Shown piece after piece: positions 22,861-33,582 of a stretch of DNA of 64,000 nucleotides; positions within the stretch are counted from its first letter, which is position 1; every line of letters starts with the position of its first letter. The translations under genes were made by a program, and so were the position numbers. Source of the stretch: Lepturacanthus savala (Eukaryota > Chordata > Actinopteri > Scombriformes > Trichiuridae); NCBI GenBank assembly GCA_030544235.1, contig CM060478.1:4833727-4897726 (forward strand), given 5' to 3'. The notes below the pieces were generated by a model. That model was not told the origin of the DNA and did not search any database. It worked only from the letters and a program-made list of their open reading frames with translations.

Positions 22861-23379
22861 AACTGTGTGGAAACTGAGCAGGAAGCCAGTGGTGATCTGG
22901 TCTGATAACTATAGCCTGAGGAAGATGGGAATCTAAATCAGGACACCAGTGGGTATCAGAAATACTCTGTGAGGTCACAAATAAAATGCTGCTGTGGGGC
23001 AAAAAATGTCAGAAATATAATTGAAGAATTGAGCAGCACAGCGGAATGTATGTTGGAAGAACTGCACAAATGCATTAGACTGATAGCTGTGTGGTGTTTA
23101 AATATTCATTAGGGAATCTGTATTTATAGAAATATTTCTTCTTCTTCTGGGTTTTTATCTTTGAAGTTGCTTTAATGTAAATATTCATTATTCTATATGG
23201 TTTGGGTTTGTATTCTCCAACGTCTTCCCAGCAGCAGCAAACTAGTCCACTTAGTTCACACTGGTGGTGTCAAGCCACTAAATATCACGACTGGAGGGAT
23301 ATTTAGGACATGAGCCTCACTCAGAAAAAATGCTGCATTATAATTTCATTAGGAGATGAAAATAGATACTCTACAGCAG

Positions 23380-23648
23380 AGCTGCATTTAATCAATTAAT
23401 CTATCGATTATAGAAATGATTGTTTGGTTTGTTGTTCACCATTTCCCAAAGCTGAACATTTTTTTGTCCAGACCAACAGTCCACAACCCAAAGATCATCA
23501 GTTTACTATTATAAAAGACTAAAGAAACCAGAAAATAATCAGAAAAGAAGCTAGAACCAGAGAATTTGGACATTTTCTTCTTAAAAAATGACTGATTAAT
23601 CAATAAGAGAATAGTTCGTAACTAATCGATTAATCGTTGCAGCTCTAC
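23380..23648 (+). repeat. hAT-like 'CTGCAACTAATCGATTAATC' family, near-complete copy
   Basis: Left end AGAGCTGCATTTAATCAATT; right end AATCGATTAATCGTTGCAGC then TCT. Approximate flanking repeat ACTCTACA / ACTCTGCA (7/8), with two unexplained bases at the left, suggests an 8-bp hAT duplication. This is the clearest copy in the window. Confidence 0.72.
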
Positions 23649-26285
23649 TCTGCAGTATAGACAGGAAACACACAGTGATCCACTCCTAGATAATTGTCAC
23701 TGCACCTGATAAGATAATCAGATAAATAATATGACGATCAATGAGCAGCAAATATGGAACAAGGAAACTGAAAGATTAGAATATTAGCGAAATCCACTGG
23801 GCTCACAAATGTTAAAACACATTCTAATTCATAAAAAGACTCAGTCTAACTATTAAAGTTATATCAGTGATTGTCCAGCAAAAAATACAGAAAAACTAGT
23901 TGTATTCTTCATTCAGATCATTGGGGCGTTAAATCCTCCATTTCAAATGCATCATTGAAAAGATCAATGAATTGTTTTGCTACAGTAGAGATAAACTTAA
24001 ATATTTGAGTTCTACCATCATCTGACCTATAGATATATATCATTATTTCGATTATTTGTTATCAAGGACCTGACTTTTGTATTCTTCTTTTCTGCAGTAG
24101 TGAAAGAAATGGAAAATGTCTGTTCTTACCAGATGGCCCTTTGGAAATACATTTTGAAAATATACAATAGTCTATATTCAAAGGCCCCATTCAGAGCAGC
24201 ATCAGAACAAAAGGACGTGTGTTTATGGAAGTGGATTTTAAGATTTAAGCAAATTCATTGTCACAGAATGTGGTCTGATACATTCTTTTCATTTCATTGA
24301 ACGGATTCTTTTGTTTTCTTTATAGAAACCCGGTCAAGCCGGTTTCCTGCAGCCAAGGTGTCAGAAACGGACAAAAAGACACAAAAAACAGGATGTGAAA
24401 GCGGACAAAGTTGGATTTATAGTGTGTGGTGGCTGCGTGTTTCTCTTCAGTGCATATATGAGTCTGATTGTGTGAACCCACAGAGTTTCTGAGTCTTCAC
24501 AACCCGAGGCGAGATTTATTTGTTTGGAGTGGTGGAACTCCTGAACTAGACACTTTATCTCCCACAAAATCCCACTATGTCCTCTCGCTGCAACCTTTAC
24601 TGCTTTTCCTTCCCGAATTCACTCCCCGAAGCTGTAGAGTTTGTTCTTAATAACAAACTTGAGCACAAGGTTGAGATGTGAGGGTTTTTTTCCCCGTCCT
24701 CCTGTGAGTTGTTTGTGTTTTCAGATATGGACTGAATTTACTGGAATAGCATGTAGGAGTCGATTCCGCTCTGAACACAACGCGAGATCACACAGAAAAC
24801 TTGACACACTTTGTTCTAATACATGTTTTCTTCCCTTTGAAATCCTCTTTTTCACGAACATAATCAGTTTTCTGTGATGAATTCCCCTGCACTGGTTTCA
24901 TAGAGCCGGCGTATTCGCTTTTTAACATTTTTTTCTCCTGACTAACTCGTATTTGTCTTTTGAAACAAATATGGATTTCTGCTCAACTTCCAGTGATAAA
25001 ATGAGCATTAAAAAAATCATGTCCACACACAAATGAGGCCTCTCTGTGCAGAGGATTACATTCAAGGCTGTATTGATTCCTTTTTCCCCCCTTTTGACTC
25101 AATACTTTCCCAGGATGGCTGCAGACCGGAGACTCTGCTGCTCCCAGGCAGGAATACAAGCCTGATACATCTGAAACATGGAGATTTATCCCCTCCAATA
25201 TCTGTAATTGACATGACAGGGTAAAACTGACTCCAAAAAAAAAAAAAACTCCCGTGTCTCGTTTGTATTCTGGTCGACGGCAGCATTGAACAGCAGCTGT
25301 GATGCGGTGCCAAGACTTCACCCGCCCTGTTCCATCCCATAGTTCCCAGGAGCCGCCACGGCTACAATCCCCAATGATTCCAGCCTGGCGCTGCACGTTT
25401 CTGCTGCTCAAAACTGGCATAAGGTTGTTTTAGAGGCAACAGAGTCCTTTTTACTGCGAGGAGCTCGTAGCCTAATCGACGAGAGTCATAGTTTGTGTCT
25501 TAAATCAGCTGTAAAATACACTAGAACAAAATTATATATCAACCAATTTGTTTCTTATCTCTTGGTTACCTTGTTAGTCTTCCTTAACCATTAAAATATT
25601 TGTTTTTAATATATTTAGTGTGGGTCCCTGAGCCTTTTTTTGTTCAGTTACCCCTTCAGTTTAAAAGAAAATGGTAAATTGAACCTCAAGAGAATAATAT
25701 ATATAAATAAAAGGTTGTTGTGTGATCTGTCTATTCCTGAGGGGTATTAGAACACATCTCTTGAAAAGAGGTTTCATTATAATATTATTATAGTTATGGG
25801 TCAGTTTCAATATACATTTCAATAAAAAAAAGTATTTTTTCAGCAATAGAACTTGATACAAACACTAAATGAGTGTTTCATTATTAGGATTTATACACGT
25901 CAAAGTCAAAAAATCTTGATGCAAATAAATTTAAGTGGTTCTTTTATGAATTTTAAATCTAAAACGGGTCACTGTCGACCTTAACATAAGAGGAAAAACA
26001 GCATGAAGCTTTTTGGATTTTCAAAAGGTCTTGATTGAATCTCATTGTATTTCTATGGTATTTTTTAATGACAGATTATATATTGTACATATTTATTTGT
26101 GCTACATCTTATTCACAGGTTTATGTTGTATTTATGTGGATTTTCCTGGCATTTTCCACTCTTCTGTTACTTTTTTTACAGCCTCTATAGACTGTATTTA
26201 ATTGTCTAGTCTTGTAGCTTGAAAAATGCCAGACTGTGATATATTAGCTCTTTGTGTTTTCTAATTGACTAGTGCAGTGCCCATA
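23649..26285. other. B3GAT2: Intron 1, no gene seen
   Basis: No exon recognised. Overlapping open frames at 24983-25420 (minus, 145 codons) and 25033-25340 lack recognisable domains and splice context. Poly-A at 25236-25249. Confidence 0.45.
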
Positions 26286-26517
26286 CACTGTAAAAAAGGA
26301 TCTCATCAATAAGTTATGATAACTGATATATTTCATTAACACTGGCATAAAATAATGTTTTATGAAATTTCAACTAAATTGTTTGAGTTTTCAGTCTTCC
26401 AATTTAAGGCCATAAGTTACTTCAATGAATCACAAATATCAAGTGGTGGAATGAACTTGCTATTTTAAATTGAGTGGGGTACAACTGTTACATATTGGGG
26501 AGGACAGGTCTTTGCGC

Positions 26518-26640
26518 ATGTGCGAGTCGCGAGATGAAGCCAAGCTTTACGCGCCAGCCGTCAGCAAGCAGACTTCAGTTGGTGCCTCATTTTTCTGCAA
26601 GACAAGACGAGACGGGTTGGCTTGTGCGAGTTCATTTTTG
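26518..26640 (+). other. Putative first exon of the SAMD3-like gene
   Basis: A GC-richer island in AT-rich DNA, starting around GCGCATGTGCGAGTCGCGAG and ending CATTTTTG before a strong donor GTAAGTGT at 26641. The frame from ATG 26518 stays open to the donor (41 codons, starting MCESRDEAKLYAPAVSKQ). It joins in frame to the exon at 28275. It may nevertheless be untranslated, because the zinc-finger exon has its own ATG at 28311. The upstream boundary is unknown. Confidence 0.45.
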
Positions 26641-27073
26641 GTAAGTGTTCGTGTTTTCTTTTTCTTTTTTTTTCGATGATTAACGTAATTAACGTCGGTA
26701 CCGTTGAATATGTGCACTGTGAGCTCCTGTGATTTAATTTTAGCGACGCACATGGCTAATAACTATTGAGCTACACATTTGTTAGCAGCTGGGGCTGGTG
26801 TAGGTGCAGATTAGGGGCGCAAATTAATCATTGCGTTTAATTAAAACAGTACATACAGCAGAGTTTTGCTGTTATTCACACATGTGCATGATGGATCTAT
26901 AACAATATTATAGACACAATTTTATGTAAAACGTATGTTCTGCACGTTCGGACTTTTGTTCATTTGTGGTTGCTAGCTAGTTAGCAAAGTCATGGCCATC
27001 TAACGTTAGCTAGCTATTTATTTAGGTAGTTGTTTGGGCGGGCTGGGGTTATTTGCCAGTGCCAGCTGAGTAA

Positions 27074-27697
27074 AGGGGTGTTCACACCGGACAAAAATTC
27101 GCGTGACAGCGCGACGAGATTACATGTTAAGTCAATGGGAAGACGCGATTTTTCGCGGCGCGACGTGATGGACGCGAAGTGGCGAAAAATCGCGCTTCAC
27201 GACGCGAAATTCGCCTGTCGCGTCAAGTTGAAAATATTGAACTTTTCTGGCGAATTCGCAGGATGACGTAGCGCGACAACCAATCAGCGTCGCGATTCGC
27301 TCCACGTCTCCATGACAACGAGAAATTCACTTACCGCCAGTCTTTTACTTTTCAACGGACTTCAACGGACAACGGAGCCGCGTCGTCCAGGCGGAGCTCC
27401 GGTAGAAACCAGCCGAGCTCTGTGCACCTCCAGAGGGGATCATGTACCCAGAAATGACGGCGGAGCTTCTGACTTTCAGAGCTGTACAACGCAGTGACAG
27501 TGGTGATCACACACACACACACGGATGATGAGAGAAAACATAACAGACGGGGACGCGATGACGCAATCTGGCGAATTTTCGCAAAACAGCGCGACAAAAT
27601 TTAATTTATCACGCGACAAAATTTAATTTGTCGCGCGACAAAATCACGTCCATCGCGTGAAAAAATCGCGTCAATTGAGTCCGGTGTGAACACCCCT
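27074..27697. mobile_element. PIF/Harbinger-type MITE with perfect 19-bp inverted ends and TAA duplication
   Basis: 624 bp. Left end AGGGGTGTTCACACCGGAC (27074-27092); right end GTCCGGTGTGAACACCCCT (27679-27697), an exact inverse. Flanked by TAA at 27071-27073 and 27698-27700, matching the 3-bp TWA duplication of PIF/Harbinger elements. The interior is rich in CGCG, with repeated CGCGAC/GTCGCG words such as the near-repeats of CGCGACAAAATTTAATTT around 27590-27645. No transposase frame; the overlapping short frames are chance. It lies in the first intron of the SAMD3-like gene, inside the CACTG unit. Confidence 0.9.
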
Positions 27698-28274
27698 TAA
27701 GAACAGCCATTAGCTGAGGAGACATGATGGCAATATGCAGAAACTAGCTCTTTTACGGAACATTCCGTAAGCTAATGTTACGTGACCCCAGTGTTATCTA
27801 TGATATGTTTGAATGAAACAGGGCAGTCTTTTAGATTGTCTAAACCATTGTTTCCCAAAGACTGGGACGACACCGTCAGGTGGGTAGAGATGTTTAACGG
27901 TCATCGAACAGCCATCGGCATTCAACCTCCAAATGGCTGCCAGTTGCAAACCTACGCTATGATTTAATACAGCTATGAATTAATATAGCTGTGAACCTTT
28001 AGGCTGTAGTTCATTTAAAAATATGGGTCCCCAGGAAAAAATGTTTGGGAATCACTGGTCTAAATAAGTAGAACTAATTTAAAGACATTCTAAATGAAAA
28101 TAATGTTCTGAAATTCTGAAATTCACTAATAAGGACTATTAAACAGAACATGGTAATGAGTTCACTATTTTGAATTTATATAGCAATAGTAAAACGACAA
28201 TGAATGTGCAGCCATGGTGACATTAGAGACATATTAAAGAAAGTAAAGCTTTTCTTCTGTTTGATGTGTTTCAG

Positions 28275-28698
28275 GTGCTTTGTGACTTACCTGGCTCAGC
28301 TACTCATTTGATGAAGTGGTCTTGTAAGTTTTGTGATTTTGCCTCATACATTGAAAAGACTATAGTGAATCATTACAAGGACAAGCATGGACGTGGAAGA
28401 AGAGGTTTTAGTCGTATTTACCCTAATTGTTTTACCGATCAGCTGACCAACCTGACCGACATCCGAGACCTTCCTGAGGAGCGAGCAACATTGAAAGTGT
28501 TGTTCACCACTGATGCTGTTTTCTCAGATTCCACATTGGATACAGCCAGCCTTCCATCTGTCAGCAGTGGGGAAGCTGACTCCCAGCAATGGCCTGAGCC
28601 CTTCCCGATTCCAGAGTTCTCCCATGATGTTGAACTCACACTTCAAGAAGCGAATGGAAGATATGCAAAGGATGGATCCGTGATGGTAATTCCTAAAG
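28275..28698 (+). pseudogene. SAMD3-like family gene, zinc-finger exon (probably decayed copy)
   Basis: Acceptor GTGTTTCAG ends at 28274; donor-like AAAG|GTATGA lies at 28699. The protein has ATG at 28311 followed by one C2H2 finger: C-KF-C, twelve residues, H-x4-H in WSCKFCDFASY...NHYKDKH. An acidic linker leads to QWPEPFPIPEFSHDVELTL, a motif I recall from the multicopy fish proteins annotated 'sterile alpha motif domain-containing protein 3-like'. Beyond the donor the reading frame continues GMKTDIL, which fits that family, then stops at 28741. So the donor may not be used, and a deletion may have replaced the following conserved block. The exon length leaves phase 1, which does not match the phase-0 exon at 28997. 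The biochemical function of the family is unknown to me. Confidence 0.6.
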
Positions 28699-28996
28699 GT
28701 ATGAAAACTGATATTCTGGATATTGAATCCAATTTTGTTTGAATGGATATCACTGTGTGAGGTTCCCTCCCAAAAGTAAAAGAGCTGGTTACATTTTTGG
28801 GTCTTTTGTACAATATTTCCAAGAGAGCATGTCTGACATTGTACTGATATTGTTTTTGGTGGCGTGAATGTGCATATGGATTGGAGTGTGCACGTGTGTA
28901 GTATAACTGAGTGGACGAAAGCCAACAGACAACCTTGGCTTAGGGTGACGGTATGTTTTGAATATCTTCTCTGTAAACAGTTTTTTGTCTTGTAAG

Positions 28997-29158
28997 GTTC
29001 GGGCAGAGTTTAAAAGAATAGTAGGCACAGACCTTCTTGAGTCATTCCTCGACGGACTTGATGACCTGGTACCAAGATTGCTGGAAGTGTACGAAGATGC
29101 GACCAAGTCAGGGAAGAAGCCTGCACTGAAAGCCATTTTGGACTGTCTGAAGAAAGAT
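28997..29158 (+). pseudogene. SAMD3-like family gene, C-terminal exon a
   Basis: 54 codons between acceptor TGTCTTGTAAG (ending 28996) and donor GAT|GTGAGT (29159), phase 0 at both ends. It encodes VRAEFKRIVGTDLLESFLDG through LKAILDCLKKD and is predicted mostly helical. The family equivalent follows a central conserved region that is absent between 28741 and 28996, so this copy is probably internally deleted. The exon frame itself is intact, without stops. Confidence 0.6.
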
Positions 29159-29246
29159 GTGAGTGGATGAGCTGAGTATTGTAAAATTGGGCACCAGGTC
29201 TTATGTTTACAATAAAATCTCAACGCTGCTTATTTGTGTCCTGTAG

Positions 29247-29336
29247 GACACAAACGAAAAGAGAAGGACTGCTGCTCTGCTGGGTCTGCCACACTACCTG
29301 TCCGAAGAGCCCTCAGACATCATCAGGATGTGTGAT
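29247..29336 (+). pseudogene. SAMD3-like family gene, C-terminal exon b
   Basis: 30 codons between acceptor GTCCTGTAG (ending 29246) and donor GAT|GTAAGA (29337), phase 0. It encodes DTNEKRRTAALLGLPHYL then SEEPSDIIRMCD. The L-x-GLP-x-YL-x(2)-[ED]PSD signature is the part of the fish family I recognise most confidently. Confidence 0.68.
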
Positions 29337-29829
29337 GTAAGATCTTTCTCTGTCATGCATAACAGCCCACATACGCACACACCCACCCACATGTAAAACA
29401 CTTGCGCACACACACCTCATTCACCTCACCACACCAAACACAGACACACACACACAACCTTAAACACAGAGATTGGATTAAATCATGGGTGTTGATGATC
29501 AAGTCCTATGGCCACAGAATAATCATGCAGGGAGGAGTGAAGCGTAGAATAGTAGTGATGGGAAGGACGCAAGATGGGTAGAATAGTGGTTGAATTAGGC
29601 GGGGTTAGAATACGTGTGGTGGGGTGGGGGGGCAGCATGCACTTCCCCAGATATTTGCACTTCATTGCACCTACAATCCACATGGACACTCACAACAGAA
29701 ATCCCAGAGACTTTTTTTGTTAGCCTGAACATATGTCAAGGTTTATGATGACCTGAGACTTAAGTAGCTTTGCAGAACATGTATATCTTGACCTTAATAT
29801 TCACATAACTCTTTTTTTTGCTTTGCCAG
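29337..29829 (+). other. Intron of the SAMD3-like gene
   Basis: Bounded by GTAAGA and CTTTGCCAG. Contains CA-rich low-complexity sequence at 29370-29455 and a G-rich stretch at 29615-29632. Confidence 0.55.
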
Positions 29830-29976
29830 GCCCATGGTGAGACTCTAGCTACAGCTATGAAGGGTATGCAACTTGGCCCACTGATAGGCTATGAAGGTGA
29901 CAACCAGGAAGCCTTTCCTCAAGCCTCTGCCAGAGTCCACAGCTTCCGAAACAAGCTCCTGAGGTATAAACTCTGA
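29830..29976 (+). pseudogene. SAMD3-like family gene, last exon with stop
   Basis: Acceptor CTTTGCCAG ends at 29829; 48 codons and TGA at 29974-29976. It encodes AHGETLATAMKGMQLGPLIG then SARVHSFRNKLLRYKL at the C-terminus. In the family as I recall it, a hydrophobic block of some tens of residues separates these two parts; here they are nearly joined, suggesting a second internal deletion. Joins in phase 0 to the exon ending at 29336. The 3' region runs to a GCTTTAATAAAAATAATAAT stretch near 30470-30490 that could serve as a polyadenylation signal. Confidence 0.6.
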
Positions 29977-30922
29977 ACCATGCCTCACTCAGGAATAGGA
30001 TGGAATGCATTTTTCATTTTTTTTTTTCTGGAGATGTATACCTAAGTTGAAGGCAAAAGCCCTGACATTTGTTGGACATTTAGATTTGTTGGTTTTACTT
30101 TTGTTGGACTGAATACATTTGATACATATTAAAGTTGTACACAAATAACATGGTAAAAGTGTGCTTCATGTGTTCGGATTGTTTTCAAATACTTGAAACT
30201 TGAAGTTTTGAGTTTGTTTTTGAGCTGAATCAGGTTCAGCACAGCTTTTGAATTACATCCAAATTAGTTTTATGAAGAAAGTGGGGTTTTTTTTGTAACT
30301 AGTATTTTGTTGGGGAGAAATGATTAAGTAAATGTGTCCTGGTTCTGTGAGTTTACTGGGATGAGGTTTTTAAAATGTTCTATATAGCAGTGTTGTGCAG
30401 TGCAATGCTGTACTAGTTTTCCAGAAAACAACTGCACTGTTCATATGTGTTACATGTGTAGCTTATCATGGCTTTAATAAAAATAATAATAATAATAATA
30501 TACATATATATATATACTAGATTTGTGTTGTGAAAACAAGGCATTCTTTTAGATAATCCTAACTTGTTAAGACATTTCATTTAATTTACAAGGTTCAACC
30601 CACTTACCAGGATAAGTGTACAGAATGCATATTGTTGAATAAAAGACATTTTAGTTAAAAGTATAAAGTTGACACCACTAATGGGGATAAGTTAACCGGA
30701 TGCTCATAATTGAGTTCACTTTAGTTTGAACTTAAACAAGAAAGTCAAAACAACAATAGCTGTACAGTCATGTTGACTCAAAGAAGACAATTCAGAGCTT
30801 ACAGAAGACTCAAAATGATGAGTTAAAAAAAATCAATGAGCCATTTTGTTTTAACTTGAAATTTTGAGGCAGCTGTTTAACTTATAATTTTAAGTAGAAC
30901 CAAGTAGATCTTTTTTACAGTG

Positions 30923-32759
30923 TAGGAAGTATGTATTCTTTTAGAAAAGTGGAAGCTCAAGTCGATTTTTCATGTTTGACGGACTTCTAATAAATCTCCT
31001 ACTATGTATTTATATTATATATGAATACTGCAACAACCTGGGCGTGTTACTGTTATATGCGATTCTGTTCTGTGATAGTGCTGGGATTTCCTGAGGGTCT
31101 GTGAACGCGCCTTGGAGTAAGAAGTGGCAGCATGAGTGCTACTGAACAGACAGTAGCACTCGTGAACTTTTCCTGCAAAATGTGCTGCTTTGGTGTTGGC
31201 TATGGCTTACAGTAGCCAGTGTTAGCATGAGGTATAAAGTAGCAGCCAAACCAGCTTTGAATTGTAATGAAAGTGCTGGGAAGCAACATGAGGAGAAGCT
31301 TTTATGCAATGACGACTTCATCTACGTGCAATATATTTAACAATCTCAGGTCAAACCCATTTCTCTGTATATATATTCCTGTTTTATTTATTTCGCCTTA
31401 TTTCCTTACTGCCTTTTTTATTGCTTATTTACGTTTATTGTGCAGCTCTTTTGTAATATATTCTGTGATATAATTGTCTGTAAATTGGCACCTAAATATT
31501 TTGTATTTTTTTTTTTGTATATGGCTTATTGTATCGAACACATTGTCTGTTTTTAAGTTACGTTTTTTGTTTTTTTGCTACAAATGACTCAGGGACACGC
31601 ACAAGAATTCCAATGTGCTGCAGGATAGCGCTGTAATAAGCAAGTCTATGAGATATTAACTTTTAATGATAATAATGATGTTTTAAATATTGATCAAAAG
31701 GCTCCACAAAAAAGGATGTACACCATTGTGCCATGTGACAAAGAGAATCTCTTTGATTTAAAGATAAATGATAGTTTGTCGGCAAGTGATGGGATTAGGT
31801 CACATGGATCTAAAAACACATTTAAATTGTCTTCTCCTTCCTCCCTGTGAACTGTAAACTGTGATGTTAAAATTAATCTCAGGCTAGTGATTGACAGTGT
31901 GTCTTTGTCTTTTCTTCTGCAAATAACTGCCTGCAATAAAACAGGTTGTACAGGGGAAGGTGCAGCCTCAGAACAACAAAACAAACGACTACATCAAAAT
32001 GTGTTTGTTATTTAAAGACGCGTTGAGTCAGGAAGTGTCTAAGTTAGGAAACGTTAGTACTAAATAATGTAAGTTTTATTAAACTGATTTAATATTACTT
32101 AAAGTCTGAAGTTAAACTTGTATTTTCAAGCCGTTTAGATCACATTTCTAGTCATATTTGTCACATATTTAACTAAATTTGCCAAAAGATGAAAAAAATA
32201 CAATAAAACTTATTTATTATATTAAAATTAAAATAAAAAAAAAGCAGACACTCGTCTTGTTGAGAGCAATTTCAACTAATAGTATCATTACATTGTTACA
32301 GCCATTGTCCTGCACTTGTATTAATTGATAAACGAATTGCAATAAATAAATGTAATTTTAGGTGGACTTTCACAATAGATTAAATATGGGTTTAGGAAAT
32401 CTATTTCTTTCAATTAATGGATAAGATGACTACGAACATATTCATGTCCAATATTTCTACTGAATATTGATAATTATGATGGAAATTTAATTAATTGTCA
32501 TACATTTTGGAACTAAAATTCGAGCCATGTGTGACATCATCTCAGGTGGGAAACTTGTTTTATTTGTCATTTCCCTGTGAAACGTAGTGGAGTTGACGTA
32601 ACGTAGCATCACATGGAAAAACAAAGCATTTAAATCTCTCCAGCTGTAAATGTCATTGGCTGTTAAAGTCTTGTATACCCATAATAAATTATTGACAACA
32701 CATAACTGGCCTTTCAGAAAGCTCTCAATCACTTGTGGGTGCATGTTGTGTATGTGTTA

Positions 32760-32763
<4 letters not shown>
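30923..32763. other. B3GAT2: Intron 1, nothing recognised
   Basis: AT-rich; no exon or repeat family recognised. Open frames up to 96 codons have no identifiable content. Confidence 0.4.

Positions 32764-32799
<36 letters not shown>
32764..32799. repeat. (TG)n microsatellite
   Basis: A pure TG run of about 18 units. Confidence 0.96.
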
Positions 32800-32800
<1 letters not shown>

Positions 32801-33097
32801 AGCATTGCCGCCACATTACAATAAACCACCCAACGGAGACTTTTTTCCCCATATTGCAGCACAGAGATTGGTCCATAATGAAAATTGCAGCAAAACCAAA
32901 ATCTGTTCGTCTTCATTCAGCAACTTCACGTGCAAACTTTCATGTATTTTACTTCTCTACTATTTCACAGCAGTTTACTAAAATGTTGTCAGGAAGTTAA
33001 AATTCTAAACTTTGTGATACAGGAGCTGCATTGAGTTTTATTCATACATCCCATTAGAAAACCTTAATTAACCTTAAGTTAATTTTATTTGTAGTAA

Positions 33098-33582
33098 AAC
33101 ACACTGTTCCAGTATCAATATTACTGCAATATAATAGAAAATTGTTTATTATAATTTGATTTGAGCCTTTTGTGTGATTTTTAATAAGGTCCTTTCTAAT
33201 CCCCTTTTTATACATCGTACAGAATATATTCTATTCATGTTCTGTAATGATCCTCAGTGTGATTTCTATGATTTTATGGACAAATAAGTTATATTTGAAC
33301 TCTTATCTTATCATTGAAGTTGTCTTTCCTGATTTGGGTCAGTTTGGTCTTGGTTTAAGTTTTAAATAGATGATTATTTGTAGTAAAACACTTTTTTTTA
33401 TTACAGTATTCTAGTTATTTTTGCTCTGTAACAGCAACATAAATTGATTCTGACTCTCACCTCACATGTAGATTTCTATTGACACCAGGTTTAAGTACAA
33501 TAACCTTTGTGGTTGTAGAGATATTCCACATTTATTATCATTTATAGCAGGAAAACTGAAAATAAATCTGGGGCTTAAGTGG
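33098..33582 (+). repeat. Unclassified interspersed repeat (copy 2)
   Basis: Colinear with 10110-10660 and lacking the hAT-like fragment that interrupts that copy. Shared words include AGAATATATTC, GATCCTCAGTGTGATTT and GGTTGTAGAGATATTCCA. No coding frame. Confidence 0.6.

Larger units (their letters stand above)
26286..30922 (+). mobile_element. CACTG-ended DNA-transposon-like unit carrying a zinc-finger/SAMD3-like gene
   Basis: Left end CACTGTAAAAAAGGATCT (26286-26303). The right end reads AGATCTTTTTTACAGTG (30906-30922), whose reverse complement is CACTGTAAAAAAGATCT: one base of difference apart from a G-run length change. Both sides are flanked by TA (26284-26285 and 30923-30924), a possible 2-bp target duplication. 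Both subterminal regions are AT-rich with repeated AAGTTA / TAACTT motifs, for example near 26315, 26412, 30689 and 30880. Short CACTR ends plus subterminal repeats resemble the CACTA/EnSpm architecture, but no transposase is present. The unit holds a putative first exon, a nested Harbinger MITE, four exons of a fish multicopy protein family, and a polyadenylation-type AATAAA near 30477. The superfamily is inferred, not proven. Confidence 0.65.

Noticed and set aside
24983..25420. 145-codon minus-strand open frame
   Set aside because: No domain recognised, interrupted composition with a Phe run from a poly-A tract, and no splice or start context; probably chance.
27030..27597. Short open frames on both strands in 27.0-27.6 kb
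   Set aside because: They lie inside the Harbinger-type MITE and arise from its CpG-rich repeated words, not from a gene.
28439..29223. Minus-strand open frames of 66-144 codons
   Set aside because: Antisense shadows of the SAMD3-like exons, whose plus-strand reading has splice sites and a recognisable zinc finger.
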